Positions 1 to 7,442 of a DNA stretch of 39,507 nucleotides are shown here, in pieces. Within the stretch, counting starts at the first letter, position 1, and every line of letters starts with the position of its first letter. The notes beneath the pieces are model-generated. The model saw only the letters and a program-made list of their open reading frames with translations. It had not been told where the DNA came from and searched no databases. This DNA comes from Flammeovirgaceae bacterium (GTDB lineage: Bacteria; Bacteroidota; Bacteroidia; Cytophagales; Cyclobacteriaceae), in the NCBI GenBank assembly GCA_023251155.1, contig JAHEZH010000044.1, forward strand, positions 1 to 39,507. The letters run 5' to 3'. Both the position numbers and the translations under genes were made by a program.

Positions 1-429
1 GTGCAGCGCTACTTGAGTAAAGTAAGCGGCCCATTGCTCGATCGTATCGATTTACATGTAGAGGTAGTACCGGTGAGTTTTGATGAGATGACGGCTCAAC
101 GCAAAACAGAAACCAGTACTGAAATTCGTGAGCGTGTAGTGCGGGCAAGAGAGATTCAATCCGCACGTTTTAAAAACATGGATAATGTGTATTGCAATGC
201 CATGATGCCATCCAATTTGGTGAAAACGATTTGTGTGATCAATGATGCCGGAATGCAACTGCTGAAGACCGCCATGGAACGACTTGGGCTATCTGCACGT
301 GCTTACGATCGCATCCTCAAAGTATCCCGCACCATTGCTGATCTGTCGGGTACGGAAGAAATACAAATTGAACATCTGGCGGAAGCCATACAATACCGGA
401 GCCTGGACAGAGAAGGCTGGGCGGGGTAG
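1..429 (+). CDS. YifB/ComM-family Mg-chelatase-like AAA ATPase, C-terminal fragment
   Basis: This is the last 142 codons of a gene that begins before the window. The GTG at base 1 is an internal Val codon, not a start. The visible part opens with the family signature QRYLSKVSGPLLDRIDLHVEV, the end of the AAA+ core, in which the LLDRIDLH arginine region follows sensor 1. It continues through the Mg_chelatase_C helical domain (LSARAYDRILKVSRTIADL, then the HLAEAIQYRSLDR ending). In proteobacteria ComM is a hexameric helicase that drives branch migration during integration of transforming DNA. Bacteroidota homologues are annotated the same way, but their role is less tested. The C-terminus looks complete and normal. 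The Walker motifs lie outside the window. Confidence 0.93.
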   Translation: MQRYLSKVSGPLLDRIDLHVEVVPVSFDEMTAQRKTETSTEIRERVVRAREIQSARFKNMDNVYCNAMMPSNLVKTICVINDAGMQLLKTAMERLGLSARAYDRILKVSRTIADLSGTEEIQIEHLAEAIQYRSLDREGWAG

Positions 430-508
430 GTTTCGTGGATAGTTATAAAGTGAAATCGTTGGCAGTGTTTACGTTTCTCAGGTAGTAGAAAATGCGTAGT
501 TTGAAACC

Positions 509-946
509 GTGAAACAGACGATTATAATTTACGGTCTTGCGCTTGCCGTATTGATCTTCCTGCTCAAATTTCTCGAGTACCGTTTCTTCGTTCGCGATCT
601 TTCACTGGAATTTTACCTGGGCAGCGTAGCTATCGTGTTCACCGTACTGGGTATCTGGGCCGGACTGCGGCTCACTTCAAAGAAGACCGTGGTCATCACC
701 CAAACGGTTATTCAACCTGACTTTCAGTTTGACCTGGCCCGATTGGAGAAGCTTGGAATCAGTAAACGCGAGTATGAGGTACTCGAACTGATGGCCAAAG
801 GACTCTCCAACCAGGAGATAGCCGATCGGCTTTTTGTGTCCCTCAATACCGTGAAGACACATTCCTCCAACCTGTTTTTGAAGCTGGAGGTGAAGAGACG
901 CACCCAGGCCATTCAAAAAGCCAAGGAACTCCAACTTATTGCCTGA
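509..946 (+). CDS. Membrane-anchored LuxR-type HTH transcriptional regulator
   Basis: A 145-residue protein with two hydrophobic segments at the N-terminus (about residues 4-22 and 35-53) and a LuxR/GerE helix-turn-helix at about 82-140. The HTH core reads SKREYEVLELMAKGLSNQEI, and the recognition helix VSLNTVKTHSSNLFLKL is intact. No receiver or sensor domain is present, so any signal must be read by the membrane part or by a partner. The start is GTG at 509; no better in-frame ATG precedes the first membrane segment. DUF4199 and VOC genes follow on the same strand. I infer a membrane-tethered regulator whose DNA-binding domain faces the cytoplasm. Its target is unknown. Confidence 0.85.
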   Translation: MKQTIIIYGLALAVLIFLLKFLEYRFFVRDLSLEFYLGSVAIVFTVLGIWAGLRLTSKKTVVITQTVIQPDFQFDLARLEKLGISKREYEVLELMAKGLSNQEIADRLFVSLNTVKTHSSNLFLKLEVKRRTQAIQKAKELQLIA

Positions 947-1081
947 AGCAATCCTGTGTTTTCCGTTTTAATACTCCCACTTTCGTGTGATTACGCTTAT
1001 TTTTAGCGAATTCATCCTTTCGGGTGAAGGCTTTTGTCCGTTCATAAGCTTGTTTTGAGCATCATCAACTGCAAAAAAACT

Positions 1082-1612
1082 ATGAAAAAAATTATCTGGG
1101 TTTACGGCACCATCGCAGGTTGCATCATGGGTGCTATGTTTTTTATCACGGTTCCGTTCTGGCGCAACGGTACCCTGAATATGGAAAGCGGAATGTGGGT
1201 GGGCTACACCACCATGATCATCGCCTTGTCGCTGGTGTTTTTTGGAACCAAATCCTATCGTGATCATCAGCAAAACGGAACGATTACGTTCGGCCGCGCT
1301 TTCAAGGTAGGAATATTAATTACCGTGGTTGCCTCATTGCTTTACGCACTTTCGTGGGAAGTAGCCTATCATACCGTGTCCAAAGGATTTTCTGAAGAGA
1401 TGACGAAAAGCTATGTGGCCAAAATGAAGGAAGAAGCTAAAAATGAAGCCGAAGTACAGGCCGCTGTTGCCAAAGCGGAGGAGAATAAAGCCATGTATGA
1501 AAATCCACTCATCCGTTTTCCGATGACATTGATGGAAGTATTTCCGGTTGGCCTGCTGGTAACGTTGATCAGCTCAGGGCTGCTTCGTAAAAAAGAAGTA
1601 CTTCCTGCTTAA
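1082..1612 (+). CDS. DUF4199-family inner-membrane protein
   Basis: A 176-residue membrane protein of the Bacteroidota family DUF4199. There are four hydrophobic segments, at about residues 3-22, 38-55, 73-92 and 152-170. A charged, alanine-rich cytoplasmic or periplasmic helix (about 105-145, with many Glu and Lys) lies between the third and fourth. I use the ATG at 1082 because it opens MKKIIWVYG directly before the first membrane segment; the upstream in-frame codons from 1034 do not look like the family N-terminus. Function is unknown for the family. The next gene encodes a VOC protein and the upstream gene a membrane-tethered LuxR regulator, so the three may be a small regulatory unit. 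Confidence 0.85.
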   Translation: MKKIIWVYGTIAGCIMGAMFFITVPFWRNGTLNMESGMWVGYTTMIIALSLVFFGTKSYRDHQQNGTITFGRAFKVGILITVVASLLYALSWEVAYHTVSKGFSEEMTKSYVAKMKEEAKNEAEVQAAVAKAEENKAMYENPLIRFPMTLMEVFPVGLLVTLISSGLLRKKEVLPA

Positions 1613-1662
1613 TTAAGAACAATTACTGAAGCTATTAATAAATTATTTTAACAATCAAAGGT

Positions 1663-2046
1663 ATGAAGCGAGTTACAGGTCTGGGTGGAGTGTTCTTCAA
1701 AACGAAAGACCCTAAACAAATTAAAGAATGGTATGGCAAACACCTGGGCATGATACCGGACGAGTACGGTTTTTCTTTTAAGTGGAAAGAGGTGGATAAG
1801 CCCGATGCCGAAGAACCCGCTGTTACCGTTTGGAGTCCTTTCAAAGAAGATTCTACCTATTTTAGCCCTAGTGAGAAACCGTTTATGTTCAATTACCGCG
1901 TAGAGAACCTGGTGGAACTGCTGAAAGTGCTCAAAGAGGAAGGAGTGCAGATGGTAGGCGAAATGCAGGAATACCCCTACGGAAAATTTGGATGGATCAT
2001 GGATCCGGACGGCAATAAAATTGAATTGTGGGAGCCCAAGGACTAA
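1663..2046 (+). CDS. VOC (glyoxalase/bleomycin-resistance) superfamily protein
   Basis: A 127-residue single-unit VOC-fold protein. The N-terminal half has the first beta-alpha-beta-beta-beta module (KRVTGLGGVFFKTKDPKQIK, then WYGKHLGM). The C-terminal half ends with the usual WIMDPDGNKIELWEPKD, where the Glu of IELWEP is the normal C-terminal metal ligand. VOC proteins bind a divalent metal and catalyse isomerisations, ring cleavage or antibiotic sequestration. The substrate cannot be read from the sequence. The ATG lies 50 bases after the DUF4199 stop on the same strand, so co-transcription is plausible. Confidence 0.88.
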   Translation: MKRVTGLGGVFFKTKDPKQIKEWYGKHLGMIPDEYGFSFKWKEVDKPDAEEPAVTVWSPFKEDSTYFSPSEKPFMFNYRVENLVELLKVLKEEGVQMVGEMQEYPYGKFGWIMDPDGNKIELWEPKD

Positions 2047-2131
2047 CAATTCGTACGTGGTGAAAAACGGATCGGTTTCTTTCGTTACGAATGGCTCAAC
2101 CTAAGGGTATAAAGTGAGCCATTACTTTCAT

Positions 2132-2139
2132 TACATTTG
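2132..2139 (+). promoter_or_regulatory. -7 promoter element TACATTTG of the second VOC gene
   Basis: TACATTTG matches the Bacteroidota housekeeping -7 consensus TAnnTTTG. It lies four bases before the ATG at 2143, so the transcript would be almost leaderless. The TTG that could serve as an in-frame start at 2137 is part of this element, which argues for the ATG. I do not see a clear -33 TTG at the usual spacing. Confidence 0.5.
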
Positions 2140-2142
2140 AGA

Positions 2143-2535
2143 ATGAAAATTTCTCTTGGCCGTACCGTTCTTTTGGTTCGTGATTATGACGAAGCATTGC
2201 ATTTTTATGAAACCAATCTGAATGCAAAGAAAATCTCGGATACGATTTCAGAATCGGGTAAACGTTATCTGCACATTCGTTTTGAGGATAAAGCATTTGG
2301 CATCTGGTTGCTGAAAGCGGAAACACCTCAACAGCTGGAGCAGGTGGGGAAACAGACCGCATCGATGCCAGCCCTGGTTTTCTATACGGATGACCTGATG
2401 GAGGCTTATCGTCAATTGCTTCGTCATAAAGTCACGATCAGCAAGCCTCCGGTGAATGGAGGAGAGGGTGAATTTAGCTTTCTGCATTTTCTTGACCTTT
2501 ACGGGAACGAAATGGTGCTGGTACAACTTACCTGA
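2143..2535 (+). CDS. VOC superfamily protein (second, distinct copy)
   Basis: A 130-residue VOC-fold protein, clearly different in sequence from the one at 1663. The N-terminal module reads KISLGRTVLLVRDYDEALHF followed by Y, and the C-terminal module ends in HFLDLYGNEMVLVQLT, with the final acidic ligand position conserved (GNEMVLVQ). It resembles the glyoxalase-like proteins close to YagE/PhnB relatives, but the substrate is unknown. The ATG at 2143 is preferred over the in-frame TTG at 2137 because the latter sits in a -7 promoter element. It ends 22 bases before nuoA, and the nuo promoter lies in that gap, so the two are probably separate units. Confidence 0.86.
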   Translation: MKISLGRTVLLVRDYDEALHFYETNLNAKKISDTISESGKRYLHIRFEDKAFGIWLLKAETPQQLEQVGKQTASMPALVFYTDDLMEAYRQLLRHKVTISKPPVNGGEGEFSFLHFLDLYGNEMVLVQLT

Positions 2536-2543
2536 TGGTACCT

Positions 2544-2551
2544 TATCTTTG
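2544..2551 (+). promoter_or_regulatory. -7 promoter element TATCTTTG of the nuo operon
   Basis: TATCTTTG fits the TAnnTTTG consensus exactly and ends six bases before the nuoA ATG at 2558. Transcription would begin at or next to the start codon. It lies in the 22-base gap after the VOC gene. No convincing -33 TTG is visible 18-21 bases upstream. Confidence 0.5.
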
Positions 2552-2557
2552 AACCTG

Positions 2558-3040
2558 ATGACCAACGACTATCTTTCCGGCTGGAGCGAAGTGCTTCTAT
2601 TTATTATAGGAGGATTGCTTTTCGTTACGTCCGCACTGCTTGTCTCTCGTTTCATCAGACCACATCGCCCCAATGCGGAAAAACAAACTACGTATGAAAG
2701 TGGTGAAGAGCCACAGGGCGTGGCATGGATTCAATTCAACATCCGGTTTTATATCATCGCGCTGATCTTTCTTTTGTTTGAAGTAGAGATTGTGTTTCTG
2801 TTTCCGTGGGCTACCATTTTTGCGGATGAAAATTTAATCCGGCAAACCAACGGCGCGTGGGGTTGGTTTTCGCTTACCGAGATGGTCATCTTCATTGCTA
2901 TTCTGGCGATCGGCCTGGCCTACGCATGGAGCAATGGCCACCTGGATTGGGTAAAACCTGATCCCCAACCAACTGATTTTAAATCTCCGGTGCCAACCGA
3001 TTTTTATACCAAAATCAATGAGCAGTATAGAAGAAAATAA
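2558..3040 (+). CDS. nuoA: NADH-quinone oxidoreductase subunit A (complex I)
   Basis: Subunit A is a small membrane subunit of proton-pumping complex I at the joint between the peripheral and membrane arms. The 160-residue product has three transmembrane helices (about residues 9-29, 64-88 and 100-120). It carries the hallmark loop with a conserved acidic stretch, [20 protein letters not shown], where most families have a Cys in this loop, followed by [15 protein letters not shown]. The ATG at 2558 opens the family N-terminus; a longer reading frame reaching back to 2456 only overlaps the VOC gene. It is the first gene of a tight nuoABCD cluster and overlaps nuoB by 23 bases. Confidence 0.95.
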   Translation: MTNDYLSGWSEVLLFIIGGLLFVTSALLVSRFIRPHRPNAEKQTTYESGEEPQGVAWIQFNIRFYIIALIFLLFEVEIVFLFPWATIFADENLIRQTNGAWGWFSLTEMVIFIAILAIGLAYAWSNGHLDWVKPDPQPTDFKSPVPTDFYTKINEQYRRK

Positions 3041-3578
3041 AGTGAAGAGCGAATCAGTCGTGACTGCTTCAGTGGAAGATCCTTCTACTTTTGCTTACCA
3101 AGAATCATTAGGCAATAGCGGAGTAATCATCACCCCCCTGGATAACCTTTTCAACTGGTCACGCTTGTCTTCACTTTTCCCGATGACTTTTGGGCTGGCA
3201 TGTTGTGCGATCGAGTTTATGAGTACGGGTACGTCACCTTACGATATGGAACGCTTCGGCATGCCACCACGTGCTACTCCACGCCAGAGTGATGTGATGA
3301 TTATTTCAGGTACGGTCACCTTCAAGATGGCTGACCGCATCAAAAGATTATATGAACAGATGGCGGAGCCACGCTATGTGATTTCCATGGGCTCCTGTGC
3401 CAACTGTGGAGGCCCTTACTGGCAGCATGGCTACCATGTAGTGAAGGGAGTAGACCGCATTATACCTGTTGATGTTTATGTACCCGGCTGCCCGCCAAGA
3501 CCGGAGGCCTTGCTGGAAGGTATTCTGAAATTGCATGAGAAGATAAGAGGGGAGAGTTTGATGAATGCTAAATCGTAA
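3018..3578 (+). CDS. nuoB: NADH-quinone oxidoreductase subunit B (complex I, cluster N2)
   Basis: NuoB carries iron-sulfur cluster N2, the last electron carrier before quinone. All four ligands are present in the 186-residue product: the adjacent pair Cys62-Cys63 (LACCAIEFM), Cys127 ([10 protein letters not shown]) and Cys158 ([11 protein letters not shown]). The basic region [15 protein letters not shown] that lines the quinone channel is also intact. The N-terminal 25 residues are a poorly conserved extension. It overlaps nuoA by 23 bases and nuoC by 14, which suggests translational coupling. No Shine-Dalgarno sequence is evident. Confidence 0.97.
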   Translation: MSSIEENKVKSESVVTASVEDPSTFAYQESLGNSGVIITPLDNLFNWSRLSSLFPMTFGLACCAIEFMSTGTSPYDMERFGMPPRATPRQSDVMIISGTVTFKMADRIKRLYEQMAEPRYVISMGSCANCGGPYWQHGYHVVKGVDRIIPVDVYVPGCPPRPEALLEGILKLHEKIRGESLMNAKS

Positions 3579-4056
3579 TGCAATGGAACAGATTATTACA
3601 CTCATAGAATCCATTATCAACGAATCGGTGAAACGGGAAGTCAACTGTACTCCTGAAACGGTGAATCTTCCCGCTGGCGTGTTCGTATCCGTAATGGAAG
3701 GGTTGTATCAAAATCCCTCCACCTACTTTGATCAGCTCTCCTGCATCACCGGTATCGATAATGGCCCGCAAGCCAACACCATGGAAGTGATCTATCATTT
3801 GTATTCCATTCCGTTCAATCAATCATTGGCCATTAAAGTTGTTCTTCCCAGAGATCATGCAACCATTGATAGTATAAGTGCAATATGGAAGAGTGCCGAC
3901 TGGCTGGAACGCGAAGTGTATGATATGTTCGGTATTCATTTCAACAATCATCCTGACCTGCGTAGAATACTCCTGCCGGCAGACTGGGAAGGGCATCCGT
4001 TGCGCAAGGATTACCAGCATCAGGAAGCGTATCGTGATATTAAAGTAAAACTCTGA
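3565..4056 (+). CDS. nuoC: NADH-quinone oxidoreductase subunit C (complex I, 30 kDa)
   Basis: A 163-residue peripheral-arm subunit, separate from NuoD rather than fused to it as in enterobacteria. The family signature is clear: the region [20 protein letters not shown] followed by [21 protein letters not shown]. The first ATG in frame is 3565, overlapping nuoB by 14 bases. A second ATG at 3583, just after the nuoB stop, starts [11 protein letters not shown] and is equally plausible. It ends two bases before nuoD. Confidence 0.95.
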   Translation: MLNRNAMEQIITLIESIINESVKREVNCTPETVNLPAGVFVSVMEGLYQNPSTYFDQLSCITGIDNGPQANTMEVIYHLYSIPFNQSLAIKVVLPRDHATIDSISAIWKSADWLEREVYDMFGIHFNNHPDLRRILLPADWEGHPLRKDYQHQEAYRDIKVKL

Positions 4057-4058
4057 TC

Positions 4059-5297
4059 ATGGCGCTGCATTCCACCGTTACCGAAAATAAAATTCAATAC
4101 AAGTTCAACGATACCAATCTTGAACGATCTGAACCGAATAAGTTCCATGCGCGTGAGCTGCGTACGGAAGAGATGATCATCAATCTCGGCCCGCAGCATC
4201 CGTCCACCCACGGTGTATTGCGCCTCGAGGTATTATCGGATGGCGAAGTGGTAAAAGATGTAGTGCCGCATATTGGCTATCTGCACCGTTGCTTTGAAAA
4301 ACACGCAGAAAATTTGCCTTACAATCAGATTATTCCATTTGTTGATCGGCTGGATTACGTAGCATCGATGAACAATGAGCACGCGTATGCGATGGGGGTA
4401 GAACGCATGCTGGGTATCCGTGAGCAAATTCCCAAGCGAGTTGAATATATCCGGGTATTGGTTGCTGAACTGAATCGTATCGCCTCCCATCTTATTGCTA
4501 TCGGTACGTATGGATTAGACCTTGGTGCATTCACACCGATGTTTTGGGCCATGCGCGATCGGGAACATATACTTCGCATGTTGGAATGGACGTGCGGCTC
4601 ACGTCTCTTATACAATTATATCTGGATCGGAGGGTTGTTCTACGATGTACCGGTCGGCTTTGAAGACCGGGCAAAAGAGTTTGTCGATTATTTCAGGCCG
4701 AAACTTGATGAGCTGGAAAATATACTGATCACCAACAAAATATTCATTGACCGTACCGCTCACGTAGGTGTACTGCCGATGGATCTCGCTATCAATTGCG
4801 GAGTCACGGGTCCTATGCTGAGAGCTTCCGGCTTACGCCTGGATTTGCGCAGAGTGGATGCCTATTCGGTTTATCCTGAACTGGATTTTGATATTCCTAT
4901 CGGAGAAGGTAAGATGGGTACATTGGGCGACTGCTGGGACAGAACCTGGGTTCGCTTTCAGGAGATGAAAGAGTCACTGAAGATAATAGCGCAGTGCGTT
5001 GTGAAATTAAAAGGAGATCACGCACGCACCCGTGATTTCGACCCGCAAGCATTAGTCCCCAGGAAAATTCGTCCTAAGGCACAGGATTTTTATATACGTG
5101 CAGAGAACCCAAAAGGTGAATTGGGTTTCTTTTTTCGTGCCGATGGAAGAAATGATTTTCCTTTCCGTTGTAAAGTAAGATCGTGTTGTTTCTCTAATCT
5201 TTCGGTACTACAGGAGATATCCAAAGGGGTATTGATTGCTGATTTGATCGCTATTGTCGGATCAATTGATATGGTGATGGGAGAGGTGGACCGGTGA
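4059..5297 (+). CDS. nuoD: NADH-quinone oxidoreductase subunit D (complex I, 49 kDa)
   Basis: NuoD is related to the large subunit of [NiFe] hydrogenases and forms the quinone-binding cavity with NuoB. The 412-residue product is full length. Visible landmarks are [15 protein letters not shown] (the beta-hairpin with the quinone-contacting His), [32 protein letters not shown] (with the Tyr of the DY pair), and the normal carboxy-terminus [14 protein letters not shown]. It begins two bases after the nuoC stop. No nuoE, F, G or membrane subunits follow; the next gene is an unrelated repair enzyme, so the rest of complex I must be elsewhere. Confidence 0.97.
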   Translation: MALHSTVTENKIQYKFNDTNLERSEPNKFHARELRTEEMIINLGPQHPSTHGVLRLEVLSDGEVVKDVVPHIGYLHRCFEKHAENLPYNQIIPFVDRLDYVASMNNEHAYAMGVERMLGIREQIPKRVEYIRVLVAELNRIASHLIAIGTYGLDLGAFTPMFWAMRDREHILRMLEWTCGSRLLYNYIWIGGLFYDVPVGFEDRAKEFVDYFRPKLDELENILITNKIFIDRTAHVGVLPMDLAINCGVTGPMLRASGLRLDLRRVDAYSVYPELDFDIPIGEGKMGTLGDCWDRTWVRFQEMKESLKIIAQCVVKLKGDHARTRDFDPQALVPRKIRPKAQDFYIRAENPKGELGFFFRADGRNDFPFRCKVRSCCFSNLSVLQEISKGVLIADLIAIVGSIDMVMGEVDR

Positions 5298-5408
5298 TAC
5301 TTGATACCGGGTTTCCCGATCTTGGATAGATAAAGTGTTCTGTTTCGATTTCTTCAGTACCTGTTCTGCTCAGCTGGATGGCAATATCATATAATACATT
5401 TTTTTCCT

Positions 5409-6899
5409 ATGCTCAAAATATTCAACACGGCTCAAATCAGGGAGTGGGATAATTACACCATTCACCATGAGCCAATTGCTTCGGTTGATCTGATGGAACG
5501 CGCCAGCAAAGCATTTGTACACTGGTTTGTGGATCGGTACACTACTTCATGCCGTGTGTCTGTTATCTGTGGCACGGGTAATAATGGGGGCGATGGTTTG
5601 GCCATTGCACGTCTATTGAAAGAGTCGCATTACCGTGTCAGTGTGTTCATCGTTCGCGGAGGAAAAGAATCAGACGATTTTAAAGCCAATTTAAGCAGGT
5701 TGCATCAGGTGCCGATCAAAGAGATCGTGAACTCAGTGGATACGGCTTTATTTACCGATGCAGATATACTGATCGATGCACTATTTGGTTCGGGGTTATC
5801 CCGCCCCGTTGAAGGTATTTACGCGCGTGTGATGGATTGCATCAACGAGGCTCGTGCCGTTCGTATAGCAGTAGATATTCCTTCCGGTCTAATGGCCGAT
5901 CATCATTCAACGGGTAAGATGGTAAAAGCGGATCATACTGTTTCATTTCAAAATCCCAAGCTTGCTTTTTTGTTTCCTGAAAATCAGTCTTACGTAGGAG
6001 AGTGGCATATCGTAGATATTGGGCTGGACAATACCTTTGCCACCGAGCGGGAAACTCCGTATTACTATACGACAAAAGAAGCAGCGAAAGAACTCCTCAA
6101 GCCACGACTGAAGTTTTCGAATAAAGGCACGCATGGAAAAGCATTGCTCATTGCCGGTAGCTATGGTAAGATGGGGGCATGCATTTTGTCGGCACGTGCT
6201 GCCTTACGGTCTGGTATTGGTTTGTTGACACTGCATATTCCCAAGACGGGTTATGTCGTCATACAAACCGCGGTGCCCGAAGCCATGGTTTCCATCGATG
6301 AACAGGAGGAATTCTGTTCTAACGTGCCTTCGCTGGAAACCTATTCGGCCATTGGTATAGGCCCTGGTCTGGGGCAGCAGAAGCAGACCGTTGGCGCATT
6401 TTGGAAAGTCCTGGAGTCCGGTAAGCCATTGGTGATTGATGCCGATGCACTCAACATACTGAGCACACATCGTGAGCTACTTCATATCGTCCCGCAAGGA
6501 AGTATCCTGTCACCACACCCCAAAGAGTTTGAGCGGCTGGTCGGAACATGGAGTAACGACTTCGAGCGACTGCAGAAACAAAGAGAATTAGCCCAACAAT
6601 TAAAATCGGTAGTCATTGTAAAAGGAGCACATACTTCCATTGCTTCAGCGGATGGCAAGGTGTACTTCAATAGCACAGGCAATCCGGGTATGGCAACCGG
6701 TGGAAGTGGCGATGTGCTTACAGGTATTCTCACCAGCTTCCTGGCTCAGAACTATAGGGCAGAAGCGGCGGCTATTCTAGGAGTTTACCTTCATGGAGCT
6801 GCCGGGGATGCCGCAGCGCAAGTTAACACCATGTATGCCATGACTGCTTCCGACATTGATGAGCATTTGCCGGCCGCATTTAAGGATTTAGCAGGCTGA
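5409..6899 (+). CDS. nnr: Bifunctional NAD(P)H-hydrate repair enzyme (epimerase + ADP-dependent dehydratase)
   Basis: This enzyme repairs damaged, hydrated NADH and NADPH. The N-terminal YjeF_N domain epimerises R- and S-hydrates; it shows GTGNNGGDGLAIARLL (residues 55-70), DALFGSGLSRP and VDIPSGLMAD. The C-terminal domain is the ribokinase-like dehydratase; it shows KGTHGKALLIAGSYGKMGA, LSPHPKEFERL and the nucleotide-binding GNPGMATGGSGDVLTG near residues 425-440. At 496 residues it matches the usual fused length. Its position directly after the nuo cluster fits its role in maintaining NADH, though that is inference. The ATG at 5409 is preceded by an AT-rich stretch with no clear ribosome-binding site. 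Confidence 0.95.
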   Translation: MLKIFNTAQIREWDNYTIHHEPIASVDLMERASKAFVHWFVDRYTTSCRVSVICGTGNNGGDGLAIARLLKESHYRVSVFIVRGGKESDDFKANLSRLHQVPIKEIVNSVDTALFTDADILIDALFGSGLSRPVEGIYARVMDCINEARAVRIAVDIPSGLMADHHSTGKMVKADHTVSFQNPKLAFLFPENQSYVGEWHIVDIGLDNTFATERETPYYYTTKEAAKELLKPRLKFSNKGTHGKALLIAGSYGKMGACILSARAALRSGIGLLTLHIPKTGYVVIQTAVPEAMVSIDEQEEFCSNVPSLETYSAIGIGPGLGQQKQTVGAFWKVLESGKPLVIDADALNILSTHRELLHIVPQGSILSPHPKEFERLVGTWSNDFERLQKQRELAQQLKSVVIVKGAHTSIASADGKVYFNSTGNPGMATGGSGDVLTGILTSFLAQNYRAEAAAILGVYLHGAAGDAAAQVNTMYAMTASDIDEHLPAAFKDLAG

Positions 6900-6919
6900 T
6901 GTTGAGCTAAAATCGAGGT

Positions 6920-6949
6920 TTGTCCTGGTATTTTGACTATTTATCTTTA
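6920..6949 (+). promoter_or_regulatory. Promoter of the T9SS-tail protein gene
   Basis: TTG at 6920-6922, a 19-base spacer, then TATCTTTA at 6942-6949. This matches the Bacteroidota TTG-N19-TAnnTTTG pattern except for the final base. It predicts a leader of roughly 75-80 bases before the ATG at 7034. Confidence 0.45.
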
Positions 6950-7033
6950 TTCGTGTAAAAAATTCACACCTTTTTTAAACCTTTGGATCATAAATTGCAT
7001 CTAAAGGATAATAAATGACGTAAAACACAGTTA

Positions 7034-7384
7034 ATGCAGGCTTTCAGAACCATATTGATTGTATTATTCGCTTTTCTTTTCATTTTTTCTGTGAAAGCAC
7101 AGGTGAAAGAGGAGTCTTTTGGTACAGATCCGGTGAAATCGATTCATCTTTTCCCCAATCCTGCAGTGGAATACCTGAGCGTTCGTTTTGAAACGCCACA
7201 GGCGAAAACCGTGAAATTTGCTCTCCATAACATTATCGGTAACGAAATCGCGGTGGAGTCTGAAATTCAGGATGAATATGAAATCCATCTTAAAGTAAAG
7301 GATCTTCCTACCGGCTATTACCTGCTCACCGTTCGCGAAGGAGCAAGCAACCAGCGCAGCACCTTCAAGTTTCTGAAGCGCTAA
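7034..7384 (+). CDS. Small secreted protein consisting almost only of a T9SS type A sorting domain
   Basis: A 116-residue protein with an N-terminal signal peptide (hydrophobic residues about 5-22, ending FSVKAQ). It is followed, after only about 12 residues, by a type IX secretion sorting domain: IHLFPNPAVEYLSVRFE, a middle beta-sandwich (HNIIGNEI), then LPTGYYLLTVREG and a terminal FKFLKR. In this family the domain is normally the last 70-90 residues of a much larger secreted enzyme or adhesin and is removed at the cell surface. Here there is no cargo. It may be a real small surface protein, a decoy, or the remnant of a bigger gene. A promoter with good spacing lies upstream, which argues that it is expressed. 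Confidence 0.85.
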   Translation: MQAFRTILIVLFAFLFIFSVKAQVKEESFGTDPVKSIHLFPNPAVEYLSVRFETPQAKTVKFALHNIIGNEIAVESEIQDEYEIHLKVKDLPTGYYLLTVREGASNQRSTFKFLKR

Positions 7385-7442
7385 TCCTTTTTTTACTAAG
7401 TACACTTTCTCTATTTTTCAGGAATATTAATCCCTGAAGCCA

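Noticed and set aside
1..429. GTG at base 1 as the start of a small protein
   Set aside because: The first codons are the middle of the ComM/YifB family; the gene is cut by the window edge.
2456..2557. Longer NuoA starting at 2456
   Set aside because: The extra residues overlap the VOC gene in another frame and do not resemble NuoA; the ATG at 2558 follows a -7 element.
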